Origin: a methanogenic archaeon mixed culture ISO4-G1
Lineage (GTDB): Archaea; Thermoplasmatota; Thermoplasmata; Methanomassiliicoccales; Methanomethylophilaceae
Assembly (NCBI GenBank): GCA_001563305.1
Contig: CP013703.1
Span: 496,001 to 560,000 of the forward strand
Reading direction: 5' to 3'
DNA: 64,000 nucleotides
Within the stretch, counting starts at the first letter, position 1, and each line of letters opens with the position of its first letter. The position numbers and the translations under genes are program-made. Positions 1-10,147 of this stretch are shown one piece after another. Under the pieces are notes generated by a model. That model had not been told where the DNA came from and made no database searches. It saw only the letters and a list, made by a program, of their open reading frames with translations.

Positions 1-1
1 C

Positions 2-3000
2 ATCACAGGAGACTATGTAACGTTCAACGGCAGTGCAAGAACCATGTCTGGTTCTGTAACTCTTGAGAACCTCAAGATAACATTCACATCCGATTACCTT
101 GGATGGGACGGAGCCGCAGCAACCACATGGACGAATGTCAACCTCAAAATCATAGGTTGTGAGTTCGTATCTGGAACCCCTGGTGATTTAATCAGGTTGA
201 CTGGTGAAGATGTTTGTGCGACTGGAACCATTGCAGTTACAATCCAGGACTCGATGTTCACATCTCTCAACACAGATGATCGTACTGGAATTGTCGTTAC
301 TGGAACGCCTGCATCATTGACTGTGAAAAACTCGGTCTTCAATGGATTCTCAAGACCCATACAGACCGATGCCACAACAATTGATATCGATGGTGTGACC
401 TTCAACTCTAACACAACAGTGAAGACAGATAAGCCCCAGATCAACATCAAAGGAGCAATCGAGAATGCAACAGTTTCCGTCAAGAATTCCAGCATCCAGG
501 GAATTCTGACAAAGCCCATGGCGTGCATTTATGGTGCAGATTCTGATGTGGCCGGACCCTCTTTTAAGAGCTTCCAGGTTGATGGGGATGTAATTATCAA
601 CGATGATACGGCCAACCTCATCACCATTCCCGCAAACGGAAAGTTCATCGTTTCAGAGGGAACGAAGTTCACAATGGATTCCACCGCAACCGATAAACTC
701 GTAGTTGCAGATAAGGGAACACTTCAGATTGATGGAAAGATGGTCCTCCTGAATGGAGCCGTTGTGGAGAACAACGGAACAATCATCGTACCCACAGCCG
801 CAGATGCAGCTATGTTCGACGGAAATGTCAAGGTTGCAGCAACCGATGGATCTCCTGAGAAGACCACCGATACCAGCGATATCGCTGCGAATACCGATGT
901 AACTTCGGAGCAGATCAACGATGTTGGTGCAGACGTTGTCATCTTCGAGAATGCTATCGCATCCGCAGATGTCCCTGCAGGAAAGACAATCGTTATCACG
1001 AATGCCGCAAACCTCACCGAACTTGATGTTACCAAGGACAACTCCGCAGCATCAGTCATCGCTGAGGCCGCCTCATTCGAGGTCACCACAGGAACAGATC
1101 AGAACGTTGCAGTCACTGATTTCACTGGAACGATCACTTTCTCTAAGGGATCCGTTGTCATCGTTGTTGATGATTGGTCCGCAGGAACCATTAACCTTGA
1201 TAAGGACACAATTGCGAAAATCAGAGGAAATGTCACAGGTGCAGATGTAAAGATTCTGTTCACCGGTACTTCTGGAACCGCTAAGGTCATCGTCGAGTCA
1301 GGAGCTGACAAGGCACTCACTATCGGAGCCGGTGCAAAGCTTACAATCGGTGGATCTGCAGCAGCGACTAAAGACAAGATTGATGTAGAAATCAACGGAA
1401 TTGTCACCGGTGCTGGAGCACTTGATGTCCAGTACGCTAAGTCCGTTACCATCAACGATGGAGCGGTTGTGGATGTTGCCACATTCACGAACACCAGCAA
1501 AGCCGTCACTGTCTACAGTGGAGCAGATATCAACAAAACGGCATTCAGTGCTTTCGATAAGATTGCAGGAAAGGACGCAGGATCAGGTACATGGTCTTAT
1601 GCAGACAATGTTCTGACCCTCAACAACTATAACGGAACATACAACTTCAGGCAGATTGCAGGATTAGCGACTAGCATCAAACTCATTGGTGACAGCACTA
1701 TCACATACGCAGCACCCGCAGATCTCGTGAACTTCAGTATGTTCACGGCTCTTACAACACTTACTGCAACCGTAGGTTCCGAGAGCCTGACGATCAACGC
1801 GGACATCTCTGCAGTCGAGGACATCAGTGTCCTCAATGATTTCGTCGTTCTTGACCTCGGAGGCAACTTCAAACTCGAGCAGGTCAACCTTGCAATCACC
1901 ATCACAGGCAGCAATGCCAAGTGGACCGCAGAGAAGATCGCACTTGCTGATGTCGTTGGAATGATTGTGGACGGAAACCTCACAGTAGAGGGAACCGCAT
2001 CGCTTTCTGTTGATGTGCTTTCAGCACTTACCACTGATGCGGCAGAGATCAAGGGAGTATCCGTAACTGGAACAACGGACATCAAGTCCAACTCGACATT
2101 CACAGTAACCGCACCCGCGAACGCTTTCGCAGCTGCCGGTGCATTCACAGTGAAGTTCGAATCCACTGTAACAATTAACGGAGACATGACCTCTGGAATA
2201 TCGACCAATGTCAACAACAAATCCTCGTTGACGGTCAGCGGACTGCTCACAGCAGCAGCTCTCGGAGTCACACTCGAGTCTGTAGTGGACTTTAATGATG
2301 TCGTCCTCTCGGGAGCGAGCAGCAACGACGTCGAGATGACAGTTAACGGAAACATGCTCATCGCAAGCGGTACCTTTACCAACAACGGTAAGCTGACCAA
2401 CAACGGAACCATCCTTGTCATCGGTAACCTCACCAACAACGGAACCTTCGACAACAACGGAACCATTAGCGTTCCTGCGAACAAGATCGGAACCCAGGGT
2501 ACTGCAAAGACACTCACCTTCACCAATAATGAGTACGATCAGCTTGGAGTCAATGTGGCAATGATCAAGCAGATCTCTCTGACCACAACTGCTGTTCTTG
2601 ACGGTACTGGAACGGTCGCTGTCGCCGCTGGAGACCTTATGGTATTTACCAAGACCGTTAATGGAGCACCGACCGAAGAGGCATTCACCGGTACCATGGT
2701 CATGACCCAGGATGGAACGGGTTACACCATCGTCCTCGAGAATGCAGCCAAGACCACAAAGATCACCATCGTCTATGACAGCACCAAGGCAACCGATGCA
2801 GCCCACGACCAGATCGGAACTGACTACTCAGTATCAGTTACCGGAAAGGTCACCGTAGCCGGAGATCTGTACAACCTCACGGCCAACACCTACAAGAAGG
2901 ATCACGCCGGAGCTGTAGGTGGATCACTCCCCGCAGACGCGACGATCTTCGCGGCCAACACCGGAACATTCTCAGTTGCTATGGGAACTTTCACCAACGC

Positions 3001-5884
3001 TGGATCCGTTATCGTATCCGCCAACGGAGCTACAATCCTCGTAGCAGATGCGACATGGAACGGCCCCATCACAGCCAATACCGCTCTGACCATCGCCGGT
3101 AAATTCAACGGAGAGATCCTCTCGAACGATGGTGATATCGCAGTCGGTGCAAAGGCCGTCATCAAGGGTAACATCACCGCGGTCGGCAACCTCGATATCG
3201 ACGGAACTGTCACCGGTAACATCGATACAAAGGGAACTGTCAGTGTTGACAAGAAGGTCACCGGAGACATCTCCACCGAGAACGAGGTCACCGTAACTGG
3301 CGAACTCGTCGGAAACGTCACCATCACGGGAGCATCCCAGTTCATTTCCACAGCAGGAAAGATGAACGGAGAGCTCACATACAACTTCGCATACCTCGCC
3401 AAGAAGGGAGATGCGGCAAAGACAGAGGGAAGCGCCACGATGAAGATCGTCGGAGAGGCCACATACACCATCGCGCTCGTTGCAGCTGTCGATGCATCTT
3501 CGGACTCCGTTGACGGAACCGCAGGATTCTTCAGATACGCAACAGCACCTTCGGCCGTCGACAAGGACGGAATCGAGTTCACCCTGCTCGCAGGAACATT
3601 CGACCAGAACTCATCGGTCGTCATGCCTGTCGGATCATCCTTCGTCGTTGAGACCGGAACCGTGTTCCAGATCGACAAGTCCTTCGAATTCAATGTCGTC
3701 GATTCGGCACTGAAGATCTCGGACAGCGCTACAGCGAACATCGATCTCGGATCCGACGTCCCCGATTACGGAACTGTCGTATACGTGATGAGTTTCACCA
3801 AGACCGAAGGATACACTATCTACTCCAACCTCGCATACGCTCTCGCCAACGCAGATGAGGGCTCTGTCCTGACCGTAGGTCAGTCCACAGTCATCAAGAC
3901 CAGTGTCGAGATCGGAACTGGAATCACTGTTGAGGTCCCCAAGGATATTATCCTCACATTCCAGAACGATGCAGGTAAGTCTATGAACCTCTCCATGAAG
4001 GATGGCGCAAAGATTGAACTCATCGACAACGGTATGGTTGTCTTCGCTGCAAGCGGTGACGATACAGACGATGCCGAGCTCGAAGCAGGAGATTCATTCG
4101 AATACTACTCCGTGAGCGGAACCATCGTCTTCGGCGACAACGCTGTCGAGTTCGACGGTGTCAGGTTCACCGCAGAGTCCACCGTCGTCGGGGTCGCTGC
4201 GACCGAGACCGTTCCCGCCAAGATCAGTACCACCCTCCTGTACAACGAGGGAACCGCAACCATAGCAGCAGGAGTCGGAACCGGATCCATCACACTCGGC
4301 AACGGTGATTACCTCCTGGTCAAGGGAGACGACGAATCCAAAGAGCTGGTATACGCCACATTCATCGTGGGAGAGGGCGCGGTGTTCGATGCCGTTGCTA
4401 TCAACGACGCTTTCGCAAGGGTCAACTATGACGCCGATAAAGAGGTAGATGAATACACGGCATACCCCACACACGTCGAGATCAACGGTATCCTCAACCT
4501 CAGTGCCAACACCATCGCGAACGGAGTATGGTCCGGACTCGGAAAGGTCACCCTCCCCGAGAACAAGACCTTTACTCTCCCCGCATACCCCGCGCCCGTT
4601 GCCAACGGAGCCGACATGAATGCCGGATCCGTTGCATCGTTCGTACTCGTGGACACCACGGAGGACGAGAACGGATACGCCCTGGAGTTTGCCACTGCCA
4701 GCGATGCCGGTGAATTGACGTTCACCGCGAAGAAGGTCAAGCTCGACGGAGAGGACCACTATGCCATGACCGTCGGCGGAATCCTGGGATTCGGAGCCAT
4801 CGAGGCCACCACCGCAGCGGTCCTCGACCAGCTCACCATCAAAGAGGACGCAGGTGTCGTTGCGGATACGACGTTCCTCCTCAAGGACAAGAACTCCACA
4901 GCGCGTGGATACCTTATGACCAATGATATCTACATGAAGGCCGAGGGAGTGACCGCATACGGAGCACTCGATTACGAGGTCACCTTCGAGCAGGAGGGCT
5001 ACACCGTATACACCTACTTCGCATCCGTGGATTTCGAGGAGATCACAGACATCACTATCGAGAAGGAAGGATTCGTGTTCGCCAACGGACAGGTCATCGA
5101 GGGAGATGTGACCATCACCATCATGGACGGAGTGTTCGCCCAGGTGCCTGCAGGCGGAAAGCTTATCATCGGTGAGGCTGCGACCACTCTCGGAGCGGGC
5201 GCACCCGTCATCGTCGGAAGCATCTGGATCCCCACGAACTCATACATGATTGTCTATCCCAACGCGGACATCACCGGAGCCGAGATCCTCAGTCAGGACA
5301 AGACAACGGATGCAACCAGCTCTAAGTTCGATATCGAGGGAACCCTGTATGCTACGGTTTACGCAAGCAAGACTGCAGCAACCACCAAGACTCTTGCTAA
5401 TGCCTCCGCAGATCTTGTTCCGAAGATCACCGGATACACCTTCACCAAGTGGGTCGCATACAACGCCGTTGAGGGTGACGGACTCGACCAGCTCATCGGA
5501 GTAACCGATGTGACTGCTACGCTAGTTGCAGGAAAGGTCACCATCACTATCACGGCAGTCGAGGGAGTTACCTACTACATGGATGGAGTCGAGTTCTTGA
5601 CAACCGATCTTGCAACCAAGGTCACTGTCGGTTCAGTCGTTACCATGAAGATCTCCGATACCTCCAAGTATCAGGGAACACCCAAGATCGACGGCAAGAC
5701 CAACTACGTTGTCTCCGGTGACTCTGATGGAAAGACCATCACTGCAACCGGAGTCTCACCCGTTGAGCCCGAGCCCGAACCCGCACCGGCAGGAATGACC
5801 CTGACCGAGATCCTCCTGATTGTCCTCGTCGTCCTGATCGCCATCATGGTGGTCATCATCGCGCTGAGGCTCAACAGGAGCTGA
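2..5884 (+). CDS. Giant adhesin-like surface protein, beta-helix type (5' end outside window)
   Basis: The frame is open from base 2, so the N-terminus and any signal peptide lie upstream; the first Met at 44 is internal. About 1,960 residues are visible, rich in Thr, Val, Gly, Asp and Asn, with short repetitive strands (for example FTNNGKLTNNGTILV near residues 780-800) typical of right-handed parallel beta-helix or pectin-lyase-like folds. The C-terminus has a Pro-Glu linker, a hydrophobic segment of about 22 residues and a short RLNRS tail, so the protein should be membrane-anchored with the bulk outside the cell. Such adhesin-like proteins are abundant in gut methanogens and are presumed to mediate attachment. 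The ligand cannot be inferred. A strong hairpin follows the stop. Confidence 0.85.
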   Translation: MTGDYVTFNGSARTMSGSVTLENLKITFTSDYLGWDGAAATTWTNVNLKIIGCEFVSGTPGDLIRLTGEDVCATGTIAVTIQDSMFTSLNTDDRTGIVVTGTPASLTVKNSVFNGFSRPIQTDATTIDIDGVTFNSNTTVKTDKPQINIKGAIENATVSVKNSSIQGILTKPMACIYGADSDVAGPSFKSFQVDGDVIINDDTANLITIPANGKFIVSEGTKFTMDSTATDKLVVADKGTLQIDGKMVLLNGAVVENNGTIIVPTAADAAMFDGNVKVAATDGSPEKTTDTSDIAANTDVTSEQINDVGADVVIFENAIASADVPAGKTIVITNAANLTELDVTKDNSAASVIAEAASFEVTTGTDQNVAVTDFTGTITFSKGSVVIVVDDWSAGTINLDKDTIAKIRGNVTGADVKILFTGTSGTAKVIVESGADKALTIGAGAKLTIGGSAAATKDKIDVEINGIVTGAGALDVQYAKSVTINDGAVVDVATFTNTSKAVTVYSGADINKTAFSAFDKIAGKDAGSGTWSYADNVLTLNNYNGTYNFRQIAGLATSIKLIGDSTITYAAPADLVNFSMFTALTTLTATVGSESLTINADISAVEDISVLNDFVVLDLGGNFKLEQVNLAITITGSNAKWTAEKIALADVVGMIVDGNLTVEGTASLSVDVLSALTTDAAEIKGVSVTGTTDIKSNSTFTVTAPANAFAAAGAFTVKFESTVTINGDMTSGISTNVNNKSSLTVSGLLTAAALGVTLESVVDFNDVVLSGASSNDVEMTVNGNMLIASGTFTNNGKLTNNGTILVIGNLTNNGTFDNNGTISVPANKIGTQGTAKTLTFTNNEYDQLGVNVAMIKQISLTTTAVLDGTGTVAVAAGDLMVFTKTVNGAPTEEAFTGTMVMTQDGTGYTIVLENAAKTTKITIVYDSTKATDAAHDQIGTDYSVSVTGKVTVAGDLYNLTANTYKKDHAGAVGGSLPADATIFAANTGTFSVAMGTFTNAGSVIVSANGATILVADATWNGPITANTALTIAGKFNGEILSNDGDIAVGAKAVIKGNITAVGNLDIDGTVTGNIDTKGTVSVDKKVTGDISTENEVTVTGELVGNVTITGASQFISTAGKMNGELTYNFAYLAKKGDAAKTEGSATMKIVGEATYTIALVAAVDASSDSVDGTAGFFRYATAPSAVDKDGIEFTLLAGTFDQNSSVVMPVGSSFVVETGTVFQIDKSFEFNVVDSALKISDSATANIDLGSDVPDYGTVVYVMSFTKTEGYTIYSNLAYALANADEGSVLTVGQSTVIKTSVEIGTGITVEVPKDIILTFQNDAGKSMNLSMKDGAKIELIDNGMVVFAASGDDTDDAELEAGDSFEYYSVSGTIVFGDNAVEFDGVRFTAESTVVGVAATETVPAKISTTLLYNEGTATIAAGVGTGSITLGNGDYLLVKGDDESKELVYATFIVGEGAVFDAVAINDAFARVNYDADKEVDEYTAYPTHVEINGILNLSANTIANGVWSGLGKVTLPENKTFTLPAYPAPVANGADMNAGSVASFVLVDTTEDENGYALEFATASDAGELTFTAKKVKLDGEDHYAMTVGGILGFGAIEATTAAVLDQLTIKEDAGVVADTTFLLKDKNSTARGYLMTNDIYMKAEGVTAYGALDYEVTFEQEGYTVYTYFASVDFEEITDITIEKEGFVFANGQVIEGDVTITIMDGVFAQVPAGGKLIIGEAATTLGAGAPVIVGSIWIPTNSYMIVYPNADITGAEILSQDKTTDATSSKFDIEGTLYATVYASKTAATTKTLANASADLVPKITGYTFTKWVAYNAVEGDGLDQLIGVTDVTATLVAGKVTITITAVEGVTYYMDGVEFLTTDLATKVTVGSVVTMKISDTSKYQGTPKIDGKTNYVVSGDSDGKTITATGVSPVEPEPEPAPAGMTLTEILLIVLVVLIAIMVVIIALRLNRS

Positions 5885-5914
5885 TCCGGGAACTGAAACC
5901 TAAAAACTGAAACA

Positions 5915-5934
5915 GGATCCCCTTCGGGGGATCC
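5915..5934 (+). terminator. Hairpin terminator after the surface protein
   Basis: An 8-bp perfect stem GGATCCCC/GGGGATCC closes on a TTCG tetraloop and is followed by a T-rich stretch. It lies 30 nt after the stop codon. Confidence 0.7.
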
Positions 5935-6021
5935 GCCTTAATCCTTTTTCTTCGGGAATCCGGAATTTCAGAAGGTAAGATTTATCCGTTGAACGTCCCA
6001 TCGTTCACAAAGGTGATACAG

Positions 6022-6195
6022 ATGGACACCGACATGATTGTATTCGGTCTGATCCTGGCCGTTCTGATCTCCGGGTTCGCGCTCACGATCTGGTTCAGAT
6101 GGAAGACCGGCGTCAGGGCGTACGGCTGCAAGTGCGCCTGCTTCAAATGCAGGGAGATTCCGTGCACCGGCGACGACGAATGCGATTGCAAGTGA
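6022..6195 (+). CDS. Small Cys-rich single-pass membrane protein, 57 aa
   Basis: I chose the ATG at 6022 because a GGTGAT Shine-Dalgarno sequence lies just upstream (6012-6017); an upstream in-frame start at 5989 has none. One transmembrane helix spans residues ~6-24. It is followed by a basic stretch and a cytoplasmic or extracytoplasmic tail with six cysteines (CKCACFKC, then three more Cys-containing positions up to CDCK), suggesting metal or Fe-S binding. I do not recognise the family and assign no function. Confidence 0.6.
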   Translation: MDTDMIVFGLILAVLISGFALTIWFRWKTGVRAYGCKCACFKCREIPCTGDDECDCK

Positions 6196-6207
6196 CCGGT
6201 GTGAAGA

Positions 6208-7581
6208 TTATTCGGCCGGCAGTACGCCGTCGGGGGAGCCCTCATCGGCCATCTGGTCCGCGAACAGGAACAGTTCGTAGAACGGGATGGTAAGTATCCT
6301 CCGGGACTCATCAAATCCGTAGTTGTTCCTGGATACCTTGACCGCGTAATCGAATCCGTTGGTCTCCCTGAAGCATTTGAGGGAATTCATCGGGCCTCTG
6401 CCCTTCTTCACGTCGACGGGGATGGCGTGACCGTTCTTCCCGAGTATGAATTCGAATTCAGAATTCCTCCTGCCCTTCCAATAGAAAAGGTCCAGGCCTC
6501 TCGATTTCAGTTCCTGTGCGGCGAAATTCTCGTAGAATATTCCTGCCAGCATGTTCCTGCCGTCATCGCTTATGAATGACAGGGGATCGACGGCACTCTG
6601 ATACGAGAACATCCCGATATCCGCCATGTAGACCCTGAATGTGTTATCAGTCTCCGTAAGGGGGATGGTCACACGCCCTTCGATCTTCCGGCATACATTG
6701 ATCACACGGGCCTCTGTCAGCCAATCGATGGGTGACATCATCTCACGGCCCCTGGCACCTTTCTCCACGATGGACGGGCTGAAGTTCTTGGATTCCCTGT
6801 TCAGCAGGGTGTATATCTTGGAGAATATCGCCCTCGTTCTGATTATCGATTCGGGGCTGGCCTGATATAGATCCATATCTGCCAGATAGTTCCCGTATAG
6901 TTCCTTCAGGACCTTCCTGGATTCGTTGAAGTTATCGGTCTCCAGGAACGCGGAGACGGATTCGGGCATCCCGCCTATCAGAAGATACTCATAGAATATT
7001 CCCACGGCCATCTCGTGGAGCTCCTTTTCCATCGGTTCCTTCCTGCTGTAATGTTCAACTACCGAGTCGTACATCCTCCTGTTGCGGTTGTACAGGTATT
7101 CGTCGAATGACAGCGGAGTGACGGTGATCTCGTTTATCTTACCGACAGGGAATAGGAAACCGTTGTCGGATACGCCCCTCTTCTTCCTCTTTATCCTTAT
7201 CCTCACCATGGATCCGGTGACGATCATCGGTATCTCGGTATAATCCTGGCACATGTATTTCATCATCGTTATCACTGATGGGCATTCCTGTGCCTCGTCG
7301 ATTATCAGGAGGGTGGATTGATTCACGTCCTTGTTTTTTGCCAGAGATATGTATCTCAGTACATCGGAGGCTTTGGGATGCGATTCACAGTATCTGCAGA
7401 AATCCGGTTCTTCCTTACAGTCGATATAGATGTAGCTGTTTCCGTAGTAGCGCTCTGCGAAGATATCCTTCACAAGGTACGTCTTCCCCACTTGCCTTGC
7501 ACCCCATACCATCAGGGGTTTACGGCGGGGGTCATCCCGCCATTTGATGAGATCTTTGAGATATCTTCTTTCCATAATCAT
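6208..7581 (-). CDS. AAA-family ATPase with C-terminal DUF4143 domain (ATPase 1)
   Basis: The protein has 457 aa. An AAA_14-type P-loop domain carries Walker A GARQVGKT (residues 27-34) and Walker B LLIIDEAQEC. The C-terminal DUF4143 region belongs to a fold group related to PD-(D/E)xK nucleases and shows a weakened motif, EFEF...VDVKKGR. The family's cellular role is unknown. This is the first of four such genes in the window; those at 13797, 15807 and 17315 are paralogues of similar length. The gene stands alone, and its 5' side carries three iterated repeats (7591-7676), the most likely control region. Confidence 0.85.
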   Translation of the reverse strand: MIMERRYLKDLIKWRDDPRRKPLMVWGARQVGKTYLVKDIFAERYYGNSYIYIDCKEEPDFCRYCESHPKASDVLRYISLAKNKDVNQSTLLIIDEAQECPSVITMMKYMCQDYTEIPMIVTGSMVRIRIKRKKRGVSDNGFLFPVGKINEITVTPLSFDEYLYNRNRRMYDSVVEHYSRKEPMEKELHEMAVGIFYEYLLIGGMPESVSAFLETDNFNESRKVLKELYGNYLADMDLYQASPESIIRTRAIFSKIYTLLNRESKNFSPSIVEKGARGREMMSPIDWLTEARVINVCRKIEGRVTIPLTETDNTFRVYMADIGMFSYQSAVDPLSFISDDGRNMLAGIFYENFAAQELKSRGLDLFYWKGRRNSEFEFILGKNGHAIPVDVKKGRGPMNSLKCFRETNGFDYAVKVSRNNYGFDESRRILTIPFYELFLFADQMADEGSPDGVLPAE

Positions 7582-7590
7582 CCAGCAACG

Positions 7591-7676
7591 ATTAATTGTA
7601 CTATTTGTATATATTTTTAAGGAATTAATTGTACATTTTGCAGGTCTATTTCAAGGAATTAATTGTACATTTTGCA
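7591..7676. repeat. Three iterons upstream of ATPase 1, period 33-34 nt
   Basis: ATTAATTGTAC followed by a TTTG-containing tail occurs at 7591, 7624 and 7658. The last two copies are identical over 24 nt (7619-7642 and 7653-7676). They lie 10-95 nt upstream of the ATPase 1 start and are AT-rich. An operator array for ATPase 1 is likely; the rest of 7582-7816 shows only a TATA-like box near 7773. Confidence 0.75.
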
Positions 7677-7816
7677 TTAATTTTTTTTACGAAATATAGC
7701 ATTGGAATTGCCAATTCGTCCAACAGACGTCGGCGGCATCGCCCAGCGGACCTTGGAACTCCGTTGGAAACCTATTATAAATCAAAGCTATACTGGATGG
7801 TCAAGGGCGTGACACA

Positions 7817-8968
7817 TTGTCAAAGACGTACGAGCAGATCAACGAGAGGATCCGTTCAGGCAAAGCGGTAGTTTACACAGCCGAGGAGGTCATAGACCTC
7901 GTGAAGGAGAAGGGCGCGGAGCGCGCGGCCGAGGAGGTCGACGTCGTAACCACCGGTACCTTCGGGGCCATGTGCTCGTCCGGTGCCTTCGTCAACTTCG
8001 GGCATTCTTCACCGCCCATACGCATGACCGACATCAGGCTCAACGGGGTCGAGGCGTCGGGCGGCCTCGCCGCTGTCGATACGTACATCGGTGCCACATC
8101 CCTCACGGACGATCCCAAAGGGGGATACGGCGGAGCCCACGTCATCGAGGACCTCATCGCAGGAAAGAGGATCCACCTCCACGCCTGGGGCCCCGGTACG
8201 GACTGTTACGTCAGGAAGAACATCGACACGTACATCACGCTCGACGACGTCAACGATGCCTATCTCTACAATCCCCGCAACTGCTATCAGAACTATTCCA
8301 TCGCGACGAACACGTCCGACAGGACCATCTACACCTACATGGGGAAGCTCCTGCCGAAGATGAAGAACGCGACCTACAGCTCCGCGGGACAGCTGTCGCC
8401 GTTGCTGAACGACCCCCATCTGGATACCATCGGCATGGGTACGAGGATCTTCCTCGGAGGAGGGGAGGGCTACGTCGCATGGCCCGGTACCCAGTACAAG
8501 ACCGACGTGGAGGAGGTCAACGGCGTGCCGATAGGAGGCGCAAGGACACTGGCCCTCATCGGCGACATGAAGCAGATGGACGCCAAGTTCGTCCGCGGAC
8601 TGGACATCACCGGCTACGGCATATCCATGGCCGTGGGCGTCGGTGTCCCGATACCTATCCTCAACGCCGACATCATGAAGAGGTGCGCCATCTCCGACGA
8701 GGAGATCTTCGCGCAGATGGTCGACTACAGCCAGCCGGTCGAGAGGCCGCCGATGGCCAGATACAGCTACGCCCAGCTCAGGTCCGGAAGGATCCAGTAT
8801 GAGGGGAAGTCTATCAGGACCTCATCATTATCGTCGTATTCCGGCGCCAGGCAGATCGCCAACATCCTGAAGGACTGGATCGAGCATAAGGAGTTCGAGC
8901 TGAACAGGCCGGTAATGTCGTTCCCCAGGAACGTATCCCTCAAGAAACTGCAGGAGAGGGGGTGCTGA
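7817..8968 (+). CDS. Homocysteine biosynthesis protein, COG1900/DUF39 family
   Basis: The 383-aa protein resembles Methanosarcina MA1821, which with its ferredoxin partner converts aspartate semialdehyde and sulfide into homocysteine in anaerobes. A Cys in GAMCSSGAFVNFGH (residues ~51-64) lies in the conserved N-terminal block and is a candidate sulfur-carrying residue. A TTG start at 7817 follows a GGCGTGA ribosome-binding site. The gene overlaps functionally with the next two: only 1 nt separates it from the NIL-ferredoxin gene, and UPF0280 follows by overlap, reproducing the complete MA1821/MA1822/MA1715 set in one operon. Assignment rests on family recognition; the reaction is known from homologues. 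Confidence 0.88.
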   Translation: MSKTYEQINERIRSGKAVVYTAEEVIDLVKEKGAERAAEEVDVVTTGTFGAMCSSGAFVNFGHSSPPIRMTDIRLNGVEASGGLAAVDTYIGATSLTDDPKGGYGGAHVIEDLIAGKRIHLHAWGPGTDCYVRKNIDTYITLDDVNDAYLYNPRNCYQNYSIATNTSDRTIYTYMGKLLPKMKNATYSSAGQLSPLLNDPHLDTIGMGTRIFLGGGEGYVAWPGTQYKTDVEEVNGVPIGGARTLALIGDMKQMDAKFVRGLDITGYGISMAVGVGVPIPILNADIMKRCAISDEEIFAQMVDYSQPVERPPMARYSYAQLRSGRIQYEGKSIRTSSLSSYSGARQIANILKDWIEHKEFELNRPVMSFPRNVSLKKLQERGC

Positions 8969-8969
8969 G

Positions 8970-9374
8970 ATGGAGAAGAAGTTCAAGATCCTGTTCGAAG
9001 AGGGGAACGTCCAGAAGTCGGTCGCATACACCCTCGTGTCCGAGTTCGACCTGAAGCCCAATGTTCTGAAGGCCGTCATCGACGGAGACGGTTCAGGAGT
9101 CATGATCCTGTCGCTGGAAGGCGACGAGCAGAAGCTCGACAGGGCCGCGGAGAGGCTCAGGGAGGAGGGCTTCGACGTCACCGAGATGGACAAGCGCATC
9201 AGCCGCGACGAGGAGCTTTGCTTCAGCTGCGGGGCCTGCGTATCCATCTGCCCTGTCATGTGCTTCTCCTATGATCCGGAGACCTGGGAAGTCAACATCG
9301 ACAACAGCAAGTGCATCGCCTGCGGAGCATGTGTCAACTCATGTGCCAGGCATGCATTGAGCCTGCACCTATGA
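8970..9374 (+). CDS. NIL-domain/4Fe-4S ferredoxin for homocysteine synthesis
   Basis: The protein has 134 aa. An N-terminal NIL domain (residues ~1-70) is followed by two 4Fe-4S ferredoxin motifs, CFSCGACVSICPVMC and CIACGACVNSCAR. It matches the MA1822 type, which supplies electrons or sulfur to the COG1900 protein encoded 1 nt upstream. Its stop codon overlaps the start of the UPF0280 gene (ATGA), so translational coupling is likely. Confidence 0.9.
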   Translation: MEKKFKILFEEGNVQKSVAYTLVSEFDLKPNVLKAVIDGDGSGVMILSLEGDEQKLDRAAERLREEGFDVTEMDKRISRDEELCFSCGACVSICPVMCFSYDPETWEVNIDNSKCIACGACVNSCARHALSLHL

Positions 9375-10060
9375 GGACGCGTTTCCAGGTCAAGGAGACG
9401 GTCGTCACGATCGTCTGCGACGAGGAGTTCCTCAGGGTCGCGGAGGATGCTATATTCGAGGCGCGTTCCGTCATCGAATCGAAGATAGCGGACGATTCGT
9501 TCTTCGGCGTGACCTACGACCCGTATCCGGAATCCGGGGATGACAATCCGCTCATCCGGAGGATGTGCAGGGCTTCGGTGTTATCAAAAGTAGGCCCCAT
9601 GGCCGGCGTGGCCGGGGCGGTCGCCGTATACGCGGTGGAGAGGATGTCCGAGGCCGGGGCCAAGGAGGCCATCGTGGAGAACGGCGGCGACATTGCGTTC
9701 CTGTCCGACAGGAAGGTGCCCGTGGGACTGTTCGCGGACCATCCGGTGCTGAAGGATGTCGCATTCGAGATCTCCTCCGAGGGCATCACCGGGATATGCT
9801 CCTCATCCGCGAAGATAGGCCCCTCCGTCTCTCTCGGGTCCTCCAACGTCTGCACCGTGTTCTCCGACGACGTTATTCTGGCGGATTGCTGCGCCACCGC
9901 GTTGGGCAATCTCGTGAAGGATGAGGCATCCTTGCAGGAGGCCCTGGAGACCATCGGCTCCATAGACGAGGTCAAGGGATGTCTCGCTTGCATCGGCGAC
10001 AAGGTCGCCATGTACGGGGATGTGCCAGATATGGTCAGGACATCCCACATTGAATACTGA
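9371..10060 (+). CDS. UPF0280 family protein, sulfide assimilation (COG2122)
   Basis: I place the start at the ATG at 9371, which overlaps the preceding stop as ATGA and gives 229 aa beginning MRTRFQVKET; an upstream in-frame Met would cover the ferredoxin's Cys motif. The family member MA1715 of Methanosarcina acetivorans is needed for efficient sulfide use in homocysteine synthesis. A Gly-rich core (MAGVAGAVAVYAVE, then ENGGDIAF) is visible. Its presence here directly after the two catalytic components supports a role in the same pathway. The biochemical role is not settled. Confidence 0.85.
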   Translation: MRTRFQVKETVVTIVCDEEFLRVAEDAIFEARSVIESKIADDSFFGVTYDPYPESGDDNPLIRRMCRASVLSKVGPMAGVAGAVAVYAVERMSEAGAKEAIVENGGDIAFLSDRKVPVGLFADHPVLKDVAFEISSEGITGICSSSAKIGPSVSLGSSNVCTVFSDDVILADCCATALGNLVKDEASLQEALETIGSIDEVKGCLACIGDKVAMYGDVPDMVRTSHIEY

Positions 10061-10147
10061 TAGGAGACTATACAAGGCCCCTTGCATTTGAATTCTGACA
10101 GTGAACGATTTATCCTAACATCGTTTTTAGATATCCGAGGTTACAGC

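Noticed and set aside
1627-2806. Long antisense reading frames inside the surface-protein gene
   Set aside because: They mirror the low-complexity Thr/Val/Asn codons of the sense gene and have no start signals or recognisable domains.
7591-7676. CRISPR array
   Set aside because: Only two or three units, spacers too short and not unique, no cas genes; better explained as promoter iterons. No CRISPR was seen anywhere in the window.
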